DNA of 32,840 nucleotides from Peptococcaceae bacterium BRH_c23 (GCA_000961805.1 LADV01000258.1:1-32840); one strand, 5' to 3'; positions 24,156 through 32,772 are shown, counted from the first letter of the stretch. Numbers and translations are program-made. The notes: a model not told the origin generated them from the sequence alone.

Positions 24156-25007
24156 TTAATACTTATAGAAACCTTCACCGCTTTTTTTCCCGAGCTTACC
24201 TGCCCGAACCATTTGCTTGATAATTTGAGGTGCGCCATATTGGCTATCCCTAAACTCATCGGCAAAATATTCCATGACAGCATGGTTGATATCAACACCG
24301 GTAAAATCCATTAATTCAAAAGGACCCATAGGATAGTTAAGTCCTAATTTAATCGCTGTATCAATATCCTCAACTGAAGCTACTCCTTCTTGTAAGAGAC
24401 GGGCTGCCTCCACATTCTGCGGAATCATGATCCTGTTTACTATGAATCCCGGCGAATCCTTTTTAACTTCTACCGTTGTTTTGCCAAAGGCCCTTGCTAA
24501 TTCTGTAGCCGTAGCAATCGTTTCATCAGAACTCTTAATGCCACGAATAATTTCACAGAGCCGCATAATTTGGGCTGGGTTGAAAAAGTGCATGCCGCAA
24601 ACTTTATCCGGACGGCTTGTTGTGGCGGCTATTTCCGTGATAGACATCGAAGAAGTGTTGGTTGATAAAATAACTTCAGGACGACAGATCCGATCAAGGG
24701 CCTGGAAAACTTCTCTCTTAAGATCCATTTTTTCAAGAACAACCTCAATCACAAAGTCGGCAGAAGCCAGATCTTCGAGCTCTGTAGTAGCTTTTATTCT
24801 AGCCAAGGTTGCCTGGCGTGCATCTTCCGTCATTTTGCCTTTTTCCACTGAACGAGACATAAGCCTATCCATGTTTTTTATGGACCGATCGATAAAAGCC
24901 ATGTCAATGTCCCTGAGGATAACATCATAGCCCGACATAGCCGCTAAATGTGCTATACCTGTACCCATTGTTCCAGCGCCTACTACACCAATTGTTTTGA
25001 TGTTCAT
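24156..25007 (-). CDS. 3-hydroxybutyryl-CoA (3-hydroxyacyl-CoA) dehydrogenase
   Basis: 283 residues, ATG after GAGGAAT. The N-terminal Rossmann fold starts IGVVGAGTMGTGIAHLAA, followed by the acidic residue at the end of beta2 (LRDID). STNTSSMSITEIA and MHFFNPAQIMRLCEII hold the catalytic Ser/His region, and GFIVNRIMIPQ begins the helical dimerisation domain, ending GKKSGEGFYKY. The length is typical of the monofunctional Hbd/PaaH type. It oxidises 3-hydroxyacyl-CoA to 3-oxoacyl-CoA with NAD(P). It is second in the cluster after thiolase. Confidence 0.95.
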   Translation of the reverse strand: MNIKTIGVVGAGTMGTGIAHLAAMSGYDVILRDIDMAFIDRSIKNMDRLMSRSVEKGKMTEDARQATLARIKATTELEDLASADFVIEVVLEKMDLKREVFQALDRICRPEVILSTNTSSMSITEIAATTSRPDKVCGMHFFNPAQIMRLCEIIRGIKSSDETIATATELARAFGKTTVEVKKDSPGFIVNRIMIPQNVEAARLLQEGVASVEDIDTAIKLGLNYPMGPFELMDFTGVDINHAVMEYFADEFRDSQYGAPQIIKQMVRAGKLGKKSGEGFYKY

Positions 25008-25055
25008 TAATAATTCCTCCTCAAAAATTAGATTATTGAGATCTTTAACATCCCC

Positions 25056-26249
25056 TTAAGAGACCTTGATAACTAAGGCTGCACCAGTGTCGCCGGCGGC
25101 GCATCCTGTGAATAGACCATAGCCACCGCCTAGAATAACCAGTTCTTCAATCATTTCCATTATTGTCCGCCCGGCAGTAGGTGCCTGGGGATGCCCATAA
25201 ACAAGTGAACAGCCGTAATTATTCATCGTCATAACATCAAGACCCATTTCGTTAGCCATGTACAAATCATTGGCCGTAAATGGATTATGCGATTTGATTG
25301 CTTTTATGTCCTTGATATCGATACCAGCATTTTTCAAAGCCATTCTTGAGGCAGGCACTACCGCCATCGCCATATGATCCTGTTCGGCACGAGCATAGCC
25401 ATAGGACATGATTTGGATTTCGATGTTCTTATCGGTACTTAGTTTTAGAGCTTTCTCTCTGGTGGTTACAATAAGTCCACAATTACCATCAGCCGGATGG
25501 GTTTGGGCGCCAAATGAGTGTACCCCGCCTGGAATAACCGGTTTCATTGGCGTCAAGCTCTCAAGAGTTGTGGGAGTAATACCTTCATCTGCTTCAACTA
25601 TTCCCATTTTCTTTTTACTTATTTGATATTCCGCTGGAATCATATAACGTTTTTGGAACGCCCGATCATTAGCCAATGCATCCTGATATTGCTCGTAACG
25701 CCTAGCCGTAACTCGATCAACATCTTCCTTGGTAATTCCACCAGCCTTTTTGACCACATTCTCGGCAGTCTGAATCATGGCAACCCCTTTAAAAGGACCT
25801 CCGTTAAAATTATCCATAACCCAGCTTTCCGAAATCATTTCGCCACCAGGGCCTTTTGGATTAGGCCAGACTGTTAGAGGACCATTGGAACAACGGTCTG
25901 TAAGCAAGCAAAATGAAGTTTCGTAAAGACCTGTCTCAATACCTGTAGCGGCTTGGTTAAGAACAGTCGTGGAAGTAGAGCAGGCCTGAGTAATATGCAT
26001 GCCAGAAATATCAGGTGTTCCCATTAGAGTGGCCGCCCAAGGGGCATCATAAAAAGTATGAATTTGTCCAATGGTTTTCCCAAAAACAAGGTACTCAAAT
26101 ATCTTCGGATCAATTTCTTTCGTAGCCAGCCATTTTTTGGCTGTTGACCCTGCTAGTTCAACAGCATGTTCATTTTGCAGACTCCCCTGCCAACGAGCAA
26201 AGGGTGTACTGTAGTAACCACCATACGGAATATACGCTTTTGAATACAT
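25056..26249 (-). CDS. Thiolase family protein with atypical C-terminal motifs
   Basis: 397 residues from ATG 26247-26249 with GGAGGGG 6 bases upstream; upstream in-frame ATGs lack a ribosome site. The nucleophilic Cys is in ITQACSTSTT. The usual NEAFA-type motif is SHNPFTAND, the usual GGxxxLGHPxGxSG is CSLVYGHPQAPTAG, and the usual CxGGG is GLFTGCAAGDTG. So the Cys, Asn, His and second Cys positions are kept, but in divergent settings, placing it outside classical acetyl-CoA acetyltransferases. It probably cleaves or forms a 3-oxoacyl-CoA, first gene of the beta-oxidation operon behind a good promoter. A specialised substrate is plausible. Confidence 0.85.
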   Translation of the reverse strand: MYSKAYIPYGGYYSTPFARWQGSLQNEHAVELAGSTAKKWLATKEIDPKIFEYLVFGKTIGQIHTFYDAPWAATLMGTPDISGMHITQACSTSTTVLNQAATGIETGLYETSFCLLTDRCSNGPLTVWPNPKGPGGEMISESWVMDNFNGGPFKGVAMIQTAENVVKKAGGITKEDVDRVTARRYEQYQDALANDRAFQKRYMIPAEYQISKKKMGIVEADEGITPTTLESLTPMKPVIPGGVHSFGAQTHPADGNCGLIVTTREKALKLSTDKNIEIQIMSYGYARAEQDHMAMAVVPASRMALKNAGIDIKDIKAIKSHNPFTANDLYMANEMGLDVMTMNNYGCSLVYGHPQAPTAGRTIMEMIEELVILGGGYGLFTGCAAGDTGAALVIKVS

Positions 26250-26507
26250 TCGATTCCCCTCCATCATCCATTCATTATTTCTAATGGGTTATTATTATTA
26301 ATCCTTTGTCATTTCAATTAGCTTTGTCTTCCTTTAGAATTCCTCTCTGTATCTATCCCCTCCTCTTTGTATTTAATTAAGATTGTGGGTTTCAAGAATA
26401 TACCTTCTACTCATCAGTTTAGATGTAGAAATAGAAAAATATTCCAAATGTAAGAGCGGTTAACCCTATGTTCCAATCTTCCGAATATTCGTTTTAATAA
26501 TAAGTTT

Positions 26508-26536
26508 ATTATATACTATTATCGACTATAGTACAA
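26508..26536 (-). promoter_or_regulatory. Sigma-A promoter for the thiolase operon
   Basis: On the minus strand TTGTAC (26531-26536), a 17-base spacer, then perfect TATAAT (26508-26513). The transcript would start near 26500 and have a leader of about 250 bases before the thiolase ATG. Apart from a GGTTAACC palindrome near 26458-26465, nothing else was recognised in 26250-26650. Confidence 0.7.
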
Positions 26537-26650
26537 TTAGAAAATAGAAGTCAGAAGATCCCGTTTTTGCTTGGGAGCTTCCTTCAACGCTCAATCTTAA
26601 GTTCCGGATAGCCTTGGCATAAAATCTGCTCCAACTTACTTGACATCAGT

Positions 26651-28000
26651 TTAGTGATCGAGATCTCGAAAATCTATAACACGTTTAGCTTTACCTTCAC
26701 TACGTTCCAAGGTCTTAGGAGCAACAACTTTGATACGGGCACTGAGGCCTAGTATTTGGTGTAATTCGGAACCGGTCTCTTCTTGCACCTTTTCCATAGC
26801 CTCAGCGCCTTGCGCGAATAATTCTTTTGTACATTCCACTTGGACTTCCAGATCATCCATATAGGTGGATCCGCGGTCCACAACAATAACATATTGGGGT
26901 TCAAGTCCCTTAATGGTTAAGATCACATTCTCGATCTGAGAAGGAAAAACGTTGACTCCTCTAATAATTAACATATCGTCTGTTCGTCCGGAGATACGTT
27001 TCATGCGAGCTGTGGTTCGTCCGCAGGCACAGATATCCGTATCAATGATGGTACGATCTCTGGTTCTAAAGCGCAAGATTGGGAAGCCTTCTTTAGTGAG
27101 AGAGGTAATCACCATTTCCCCTTGACTACCCTGTGGGCAAGATTCTCCAGTATCAGGATCAACGGTTTCTACTAAGAAGTGGTCTTCACAGATATGTAAG
27201 CCGTTATGATAAGGACATTCTGATGATACTCCGGGACCAATCATTTCAGTGAGTCCGTAACAGTCATAGGCTTCTAAGTTGAGTTTTTCTTCGATTTTAC
27301 GTTTCATTTCTATAGTCCAAGGTTCAGCTCCGAAAAATCCTACTCTGAGCTTAAGATCCCGAACAGGATCAACACCGAGCTCTTTGGCTTGTTCAGCAAG
27401 TACTAAGGCATAGGATGGAGTACAAGTGACAACTGTTGCTCCAAGATCTTGCCAGAGCATAACTTGACGTTTACTGAGTCCACCAGATACCGGAACAACA
27501 GCTGCACCTACACGCTCAGCTCCATAGTGAAAACCTAGTCCGCCAGTAAAGAGGCCATAGCCATAATTATTGTGAACAATATCAGCATCTGTTACCCCCG
27601 CTGAAGTATATACGCGCGCCATTAGTTCAGCCCAAGTGTCTAAGTCTTTGGCTGTATAACCAACGACAACCGGTTTGCCAGTTGTGCCGCTCGAAGCATG
27701 CATGCGGACGATTCTGTCCATGGGTTCTGCAAACATTTCAAAGGGATAATTGTCGCGAAGGTCATATTTTGTAGTAAAGGGTAGTTTATTTACGTCTTTT
27801 AAACTTTTAATATCTTGGGGTTTGACACCTAGTTCGTCCATTTTCTCCTTATAGAATGGAATTCTACTGTAACATCGTTCGACTGTTTTTTTGAGCCTTT
27901 CGAGTTGTAACTTTTCAAGTTTGGATCGCGGCATGGTTTCATGTTCTCGATCCCAAATTAAACATTGTTTAGCACCAAGTTCAGGTCTTCTCACCCTCAT
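26651..28000 (-). CDS. paaK: Phenylacetate-CoA ligase (copy 2)
   Basis: 449 residues from ATG 27998-28000, which has AAGGAGGG 7 bases upstream; an earlier in-frame ATG at 28030 has none. It carries the PaaK motifs HASSGTTGKP, YGLTEMIGPGV, CACGRTTARMKR and GRTDDMLIIRGVNVFPSQIE. It is nearly collinear with copy 1 at 11650-12993, and the two are roughly 80% identical by eye. It converts an arylacetate to its CoA ester with ATP. It is divergent from the symporter operon and followed, after an independent promoter, by the beta-oxidation genes, suggesting uptake and activation of a carboxylate feeding those genes. Confidence 0.93.
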   Translation of the reverse strand: MRVRRPELGAKQCLIWDREHETMPRSKLEKLQLERLKKTVERCYSRIPFYKEKMDELGVKPQDIKSLKDVNKLPFTTKYDLRDNYPFEMFAEPMDRIVRMHASSGTTGKPVVVGYTAKDLDTWAELMARVYTSAGVTDADIVHNNYGYGLFTGGLGFHYGAERVGAAVVPVSGGLSKRQVMLWQDLGATVVTCTPSYALVLAEQAKELGVDPVRDLKLRVGFFGAEPWTIEMKRKIEEKLNLEAYDCYGLTEMIGPGVSSECPYHNGLHICEDHFLVETVDPDTGESCPQGSQGEMVITSLTKEGFPILRFRTRDRTIIDTDICACGRTTARMKRISGRTDDMLIIRGVNVFPSQIENVILTIKGLEPQYVIVVDRGSTYMDDLEVQVECTKELFAQGAEAMEKVQEETGSELHQILGLSARIKVVAPKTLERSEGKAKRVIDFRDLDH

Positions 28001-28087
28001 TAAGGGACCCTCCTTATTTAGCATTATCACTTACCTAGGTTCACTAATTGGTTCCAAAATTTTGTGACCTCTCAATTATCTTAGTCA

Positions 28088-28222
28088 TAATATATCAAAT
28101 ATTCACGCAATTATATTGTTTGAGCAAATCAACTGTTCATTTTAAAGGTTTTACGATGGAAAACTGCCGTTGAATGGGTTTTAACCCAAGTGGCAGTGGA
28201 CGTAATTTGACTGTGAACGGTT
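28088..28222. promoter_or_regulatory. paaK2/symporter divergent control region with shared motifs
   Basis: The region contains TAATATATCAAATATTC (28088-28104), the perfect dyad TGGGTTTTAACCCA (28175-28188) nested in a larger ACTGCC/GGCAGT hairpin (28163-28197), and GTGAACGGTT (28213-28222). TAACCCA is 24 bases from GTGAACGGTT exactly as at 15565-15605. The rest of 28001-28344 shows no other recognisable element besides the promoter at 28281. Confidence 0.5.
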
Positions 28223-28280
28223 TTCTGGACCCTAAAGCGACTACCTGAGCACTTGGCAGGACTTTACAACTCAGTATTAT

Positions 28281-28309
28281 TTGATAAAATTAATATACCA
28301 TTCTAAATT
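28281..28309 (+). promoter_or_regulatory. Sigma-A promoter for the symporter operon
   Basis: TTGATA (5/6 of -35) at 28281-28286, a 17-base spacer, TAAATT (4/6 of -10) at 28304-28309, and 21 bases before AAAGGAGGTG of the small first gene. Confidence 0.6.
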
Positions 28310-28344
28310 TTCTGATAATTGTCCACATGAAAGGAGGTGTATCT

Positions 28345-28449
28345 ATGTTAGGGTTAACTGACCCAGGAGTAATAGCTGCTTATCTCTTATCAATCGGCAG
28401 TGCCCTTCTTTGTGTAGTATATGGAGTAATGAACTGGGAAAAGGATTAA
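28345..28449 (+). CDS. Symporter small accessory protein, 34 residues
   Basis: ATG 28345-28347 follows AAAGGAGGTG at ideal spacing and the frame ends at TAA 28447-28449. The peptide begins MLGLTDPGVIAAYLLS, has one hydrophobic segment of about 20 residues (about 8-27), and ends NWEKD. Peptides of this kind, with a conserved LTDP-G-like start and one membrane span, are found directly upstream of sodium:solute symporters in anaerobes and are annotated as symporter small accessory proteins. It lies 33 bases before the symporter, so it is probably a membrane subunit or assembly factor. Its function is inferred from context. Confidence 0.85.
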   Translation: MLGLTDPGVIAAYLLSIGSALLCVVYGVMNWEKD

Positions 28450-28482
28450 GAAGCCTATGTATAGAAGGAGGGGATTTAATCA

Positions 28483-30069
28483 ATGGGCGTTTTTTATACC
28501 ATTCTGGCTATCTACGTAGTGATCGTTGCATTCCTAGGTTATCTAGGGTATAAACATACTAAATCTTCGAAGGATTATATGGTGGCAGGTGGAAATATTC
28601 ACCCTTATGTCATGGGAATGGCTTATGGGGCAACCTTTATCTCTACCTCGGCCATTGTAGGATTTGGTGGGGCTGCTGGTTTTTTTGGAATGAGTATGTT
28701 ATGGCTAACCGTCGCCAATATTTTTGTAGGAATATTTATTGCCTTTGTTTTCTTTGGCAAAAAGACGCGTGCTCTGGGGCAGAAATACGGAGCCTTTACT
28801 TTTCCTCACCTCTTAGGATCACATTATGAATCTATCTTTATTCGCCGTTGGTCAGCAGCACTCATGAGTATCGTCTTACCCATTTACGCTGCCGCAGTGA
28901 TGATCGGTGGTGCAAGATTCTTAGAACAAACCTTAAAGATGGACTATACTACCGCACTCTGGGTTCTCTCTCTCGCAGTTTTAGCTTATGTCTTTTTTGG
29001 TGGCCTCAGAGGAGTTGTTTATACAGATGCCTTCCAGGGCACTTTGATGTTCATTATGATGTTCCTGCTAATCATTTTAACCTATAAGATGTTAGGTGGA
29101 GTCTCTGCCGCCCACGCTAAGTTAAACGCAATGAATAGTTTAGTCCCTGCGGCGCTAGCTAAACAGGGCATGGTCGGCTTTGCCTCAATGCCTAAGTTTC
29201 TATCTCAAAACTGGTGGTTTGTCATATCAACCTTAGTTCTTGGGGTTGGAATTGGTGTTTTAGCTCAACCTCAACTCATCGTTCGCTATATGACCGTTAA
29301 ATCTGGCAAAGAATTAAATAGAGCCTTAGCTTTTGGTGGGGTATTTATTCTTTTCATGACCGGTGTCGCCTTTACAGTAGGTGCTCTTTCAAATGTTTAC
29401 TTTTATGAAACAACCAAAAAAGTTTCTATGATGGCTTCTGCCGTCGGAGGTGCTCCTCCTAACACGGATAAAGTCATCCCCTTGTTTCTAACTCAAGCTT
29501 TTCCCTCCTGGATTTATTACTTCTTCTTGCTAGGGCTTCTGGCTGCAGCTATGTCGACCTTGAGCGGCCAGTTCCACTTTATCTCAACCTCAATCAGTTA
29601 TGACCTGCTTGGCAAAACCAGTAAAGACGATTCCGGCAAAACAATCTGGTTAGCCCGGATGGGTTTGATTGTCGGTTTTGTGATTACCGTCTTTGTGTCC
29701 TTTCAATTACCGGGAAGCATTATTGCTATTGGAACTTCAATCTTCTTCGGTCTTTGCGCTGCTGCATTCCTTCCCATGTATATAGGAGCACTTTGGTGGC
29801 AGCGTTCTTCAAGATCCGGTGCGCTATGGAGTATGATAGCAGGATCCCTTATTTATCTCTTTATGTGTATCTTTGTCAATGCTAAGGAATCGGCAATCTT
29901 TGGCTTGACTAAAGCCCTTTTCGGAACAGTCTCTCTAGCTGGAACTGGCTCCTTAAGTTATATCGATCCACTGATAGTAGCTCTACCTGCCAGTGCTGTG
30001 ATTTTCATTATCGTGACTTTATTAACTGAACCTATGAGTAATGTTAGAACCAATGCCATAAAACAGTAA
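28483..30069 (+). CDS. Sodium:solute symporter (SSS family)
   Basis: 528 residues, ATG with AAGGAGGGG 9 bases upstream. About 13 hydrophobic segments fit the SSS/LeuT fold. FLGYLGYKHTKSSKDYMVAG in the first loop, FISTSAIVGFGGAAG in TM2, FGGLRGVVYTDAFQG in TM5/6 and LLAAAMSTLSGQFHFIS near TM8 (a sodium-site-like Ser region) are characteristic. The protein should import a carboxylate (acetate-, pyruvate- or aryl-carboxylate-like) or another small solute with Na+. It is co-transcribed with the small accessory protein and divergent from paaK2. The substrate is not determined by sequence. Confidence 0.92.
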   Translation: MGVFYTILAIYVVIVAFLGYLGYKHTKSSKDYMVAGGNIHPYVMGMAYGATFISTSAIVGFGGAAGFFGMSMLWLTVANIFVGIFIAFVFFGKKTRALGQKYGAFTFPHLLGSHYESIFIRRWSAALMSIVLPIYAAAVMIGGARFLEQTLKMDYTTALWVLSLAVLAYVFFGGLRGVVYTDAFQGTLMFIMMFLLIILTYKMLGGVSAAHAKLNAMNSLVPAALAKQGMVGFASMPKFLSQNWWFVISTLVLGVGIGVLAQPQLIVRYMTVKSGKELNRALAFGGVFILFMTGVAFTVGALSNVYFYETTKKVSMMASAVGGAPPNTDKVIPLFLTQAFPSWIYYFFLLGLLAAAMSTLSGQFHFISTSISYDLLGKTSKDDSGKTIWLARMGLIVGFVITVFVSFQLPGSIIAIGTSIFFGLCAAAFLPMYIGALWWQRSSRSGALWSMIAGSLIYLFMCIFVNAKESAIFGLTKALFGTVSLAGTGSLSYIDPLIVALPASAVIFIIVTLLTEPMSNVRTNAIKQ

Positions 30070-30146
30070 ACTCGTAGAACCCACCCCCACTTATAGAAGC
30101 TTGTAAAAGCTTGTAAAAGCTTGTAGAAAGTGGGGGGCTTACGAGT
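30070..30146. terminator. Long hairpin with three 10-bp repeats in the loop
   Basis: Outer arms ACTCGTA (30070-30076) and TACGAGT (30140-30146) and inner arms CCCCCACTT (30084-30092) and AAGTGGGGG (from 30128) enclose three tandem copies of AAGCTTGTAA (30097-30126, the last with one change). It lies directly after the symporter stop and before the converging dehydratase operon, so it probably ends transcription from both sides. A T-run (TTTACTG) follows only in the minus direction. Confidence 0.65.
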
Positions 30147-30202
30147 GGATAAATGACGAACAAGTTTTAGTTTTGGCGGAAAACGCACGCGCGTTCTTCC
30201 GT

Positions 30203-31402
30203 CTATTTTTTATTTCCCAGGCGCTCGAAAAATGCTTGAAGTAAAGATTGGACTTGTCCCTCTTGCAAAAATCGGGTATCCGACATGTCGGCCTCAAAGA
30301 CCATACCAGGTAAACCGGTCAGTTCAGTAATTTGTTTTCTTTTGTCATAAAGACCAAAAGAGTTGGGCTTACAACTACGATTAGAGAACAAGACAAAGCC
30401 GTCACAGTTGTAATGTTTTATGAAATCTAATTTTAGTTTAACTCGATAGTCAAAACCTCGGTTGACAAATGACTCTGAATATACTTCTGCTAACGTTTGC
30501 AGCGGATGAGCGAGGTCAAACTTCATAGCCCAGGAATGGGTATACTGGGATGCAACCACCAGTGCATTATTGGCAGCAAACATATCTGAGAACCAACGCA
30601 AGCGTGGCCAGACTGGAATATGATCAAAGTAAATTTTATACTGTTCATTAGGAATCGCATAGATTTTTTTCTCCACTCGTTCCTCTAGCTCCTGTTTTAA
30701 TTGGCGATAATAGTCAACGGCCATTTGAGTACCACGCCAGGTGACAATCGGAGCCATATGAAAACAAGCATCAAAAAAACCGAACGGGGCGGGTTTCAAA
30801 GCTGCCATTTCCAAGCAGTCATTCCAGAGTTGGCAAGCTTCATTGGATAGCTTCAACACTTCCTGGAGCCGGTCGAAATCAAAACGACGCTTTGTATTAA
30901 CCTCAAGAAATTCAATCATCTCCTGAAGCTGATGAATAACATAGTTTTTACTATGGTCAGATACTCCGTTTTCAATCAGGGGCGAATCCAGCAAAAAATA
31001 AGGTGCCTTATAAAAACGGCCGGCTGCTTCAAACCACTTGGGTAAACTGCCACACTGGGTATTACAGCTCAGAAGCAAATCCGGAGACAGGATTTGTCCT
31101 ACCAAATGCTCAGAAGTGTAAGCATCACCTAGGCCGCATCTGGCATAGCCGCATAGGTCTTGAAAGTAACCCTTGCTTTCCGCTGCCTCGGAGAGTTTAT
31201 CGGCCACTTTCCGAGCAGCAGCCAAGGCTCCAAAATTCTCTGGATAATAAGGGAAAAGATCCATTGCATAAACAATTTCGACTGGGAAAACTGCTGTCAC
31301 CCAAACTACAGGTATACTCTCTCGGCGGCATTCCTCACCCCGAGCATAATATTTAGCCATTAATTCTTTCATAAGACCTGCTGTTTTGAAAGGCTCACTC
31401 AA
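30203..31402 (-). CDS. 2-hydroxyacyl-CoA dehydratase / benzoyl-CoA reductase family subunit (second gene)
   Basis: 399 residues from TTG 31400-31402, which overlaps the upstream gene's stop by 8 bases and has GGGGGGGA 5 bases upstream. A later ATG (31372) has a poor site. HgdB/FldBC/BcrB-type fold. Conserved cysteines occur in FQDLCGYARCGLGD, LLSCNTQCGSLPKWFE and FSNRSCKPNSFG, likely [4Fe-4S] ligands. Family enzymes dehydrate (R)-2-hydroxyacyl-CoA to enoyl-CoA, or reduce benzoyl-CoA, after one-electron activation by a separate ATPase. No such activator gene (BadF/HgdC type) is in the window. It pairs with the subunit encoded at 31395-32546. Confidence 0.9.
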   Translation of the reverse strand: MSEPFKTAGLMKELMAKYYARGEECRRESIPVVWVTAVFPVEIVYAMDLFPYYPENFGALAAARKVADKLSEAAESKGYFQDLCGYARCGLGDAYTSEHLVGQILSPDLLLSCNTQCGSLPKWFEAAGRFYKAPYFLLDSPLIENGVSDHSKNYVIHQLQEMIEFLEVNTKRRFDFDRLQEVLKLSNEACQLWNDCLEMAALKPAPFGFFDACFHMAPIVTWRGTQMAVDYYRQLKQELEERVEKKIYAIPNEQYKIYFDHIPVWPRLRWFSDMFAANNALVVASQYTHSWAMKFDLAHPLQTLAEVYSESFVNRGFDYRVKLKLDFIKHYNCDGFVLFSNRSCKPNSFGLYDKRKQITELTGLPGMVFEADMSDTRFLQEGQVQSLLQAFFERLGNKK

Positions 31403-32546
31403 ATAAATCCCCCCCGATCATTTCTATAAAAGCTTCCAGTCTGGTCCTGATCTGACCTAAGGAAAGATTGGTAAACTCCGTCTCAATACGCATATTTGGA
31501 ATTCCTGCTAAATCCAGAGCCACGCGCATATCATTATAATCATAATTCTCCGGTTCACAGAATTTAAGGTGGAGAAAGATCATTCCCTGAGCTTTGGACC
31601 TTTGCACTAAATCGATTAGGAACCGCCGCCGTTCGTATTCCGGATTATCATAGCCGCCAAAAGGAATCTTGCTGAGCTGACGATCCGCTAACGCTTCTAA
31701 AGGATCACCGTCTTCAACGGCGTCCGGTCCTAGATAACGGTTCCCAGTCAATAAGTCATCACCGACAACCACGCCTCCTGACTCTTCGATTAAATCCATA
31801 ATCTCCGGTGGTTCCCAAACCCCACCTGAGATAACAAGTCTAACTTGGGAACCAGCCTGAACTGTAGCCTTAGCTAATCTTGGCTCCATATCCTTTATCA
31901 GATCACGCAAAAGTTGGCTATGATCCTCCTTATCCATATACATCGCAGCTTTGATTATGGTATAAGCTTTACGTGAAGTTATCAGTTCCGGATGACTGGT
32001 ATGGATTTCAAACATCTGGCGTAATAATTTACGATTCTCGTTAAATATTCGAATTGAGGCCTGTATTTTTTCATTCGTAATAACTTCTCCGGTCTGTTGT
32101 TCAAGATTAGTTTTTAAACGAGCCAATTCTTCAGTGAGATATTTTCGGGCGCTGGGACGGTTCACCTGTCTAGGCATTAAGAAGTTTTCAATATAGGGAG
32201 TTTTGCAAGTTTTACGCCAAATACCCACCATCATTCTAGTTGTGTCACAGGTATGAGGAATTAGAATACCGTCCAGAAAATCAAGGTCCCCACGCAAACC
32301 CATCTCCAGTGAGCTGCGCATAAGTGAACAAGCCCACACTTGGAGATGAGTATCGGCTAAACGAATATTACTGTTAGAACCTAGAATACCTACCGGAAAA
32401 GCCCCCGCAGCGTGTATTAACTCTTCAGGCACATCAGACAGCAGCCAGCCAATAACCTTTTGGCCTCGTGCCTTCCGCCTAAGGGCTTCATCATATGGAG
32501 AAGCTACCGCGGCAGCAAATTGATTAAAATAATTCTCAATACTCAT
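31395..32546 (-). CDS. 2-hydroxyacyl-CoA dehydratase / benzoyl-CoA reductase family subunit (first gene)
   Basis: 383 residues, ATG with GGGGAGG 6 bases upstream. It is paralogous to the next gene in the operon. Cysteines in VWACSLMRSSLEMG, PHTCDTTRMM and LKFCEPENYDYN are spaced as in the [4Fe-4S]-binding subunits of HgdB/FldB/FldC and BcrC-type proteins. Two homologous subunits plus an ATP-dependent activator make the active enzyme. With IorAB and PaaK in the window a phenyllactyl- or similar aryl-2-hydroxyacyl-CoA is a fair guess for the substrate, but benzoyl-CoA-type reduction is equally possible from sequence. It is the first gene after two T-box modules. Confidence 0.9.
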   Translation of the reverse strand: MSIENYFNQFAAAVASPYDEALRRKARGQKVIGWLLSDVPEELIHAAGAFPVGILGSNSNIRLADTHLQVWACSLMRSSLEMGLRGDLDFLDGILIPHTCDTTRMMVGIWRKTCKTPYIENFLMPRQVNRPSARKYLTEELARLKTNLEQQTGEVITNEKIQASIRIFNENRKLLRQMFEIHTSHPELITSRKAYTIIKAAMYMDKEDHSQLLRDLIKDMEPRLAKATVQAGSQVRLVISGGVWEPPEIMDLIEESGGVVVGDDLLTGNRYLGPDAVEDGDPLEALADRQLSKIPFGGYDNPEYERRRFLIDLVQRSKAQGMIFLHLKFCEPENYDYNDMRVALDLAGIPNMRIETEFTNLSLGQIRTRLEAFIEMIGGDLFE

Positions 32547-32643
32547 TATTTGCCTCCCCTTATATACTCCTAATTATTCAAAACTACCGATGACTTAGGA
32601 TATGAATAGTAGCTATCACCTCCAAATACTAAAAAATAGCAAC

Positions 32644-32727
32644 AAAAAAAGACTATATATCGATACCCTATTGGGACGAAAACCGTAGCCTTTCGCGTTA
32701 CCACCCAACTTGACCAATTAATGGTCC
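32644..32727 (-). promoter_or_regulatory. Proximal T-box antiterminator/terminator module
   Basis: On the minus strand a GGACCA/TGGTC hairpin (32712-32727) is followed by AAGTTGGGTGGTAACGCG (the T-box, core 32694-32706) and a terminator-like segment around CGTCCCAATAGGG, ending in seven T residues (32644-32650). The terminator stem is weak. It lacks its own Stem I with specifier loop, since only about 45 bases separate it from the end of the upstream module. The remainder of the leader, to the ATG at 32546, has no other element. Confidence 0.75.
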
Positions 32728-32772
32728 ACTCAGTAGGTACAGAATAATTTGTTGTTCACAATGAAAGAGGGT

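Noticed and set aside
26375..26420. Hammerhead-ribozyme-like CTGATGA...GAAAC on the minus strand in the thiolase leader
   Set aside because: The bases between the core segments do not form a stem II abutting the core, and stems I and III with a cleavage site are not evident.
26584..26646. 20-codon ORF (MSSKLEQILCQGYPELKIER) just after paaK copy 2
   Set aside because: No ribosome site, no recognisable family and very short; could be a gene remnant but cannot be supported.
28253..28268. Possible sigma-54 promoter (TTGGCAGGACTTTACA) upstream of the symporter operon
   Set aside because: The -24 GG matches but the -12 GC is AC, and a better sigma-A promoter with correct spacing lies just downstream at 28281-28309.
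28200..28270. Possible metabolite riboswitch (ACCCTAAAGCGACTACCTGAG region) before the symporter operon
   Set aside because: Compared by eye with glycine, c-di-GMP, guanidine and ZTP classes without a convincing core match, and it lies upstream of the best promoter.
32588..32626. Strong SD-like GGAGGTGAT in the dehydratase leader with a short frame after it
   Set aside because: No ATG, GTG or TTG at proper spacing; the only GTG lies inside the SD itself. The real gene has its own site at 32553-32559.
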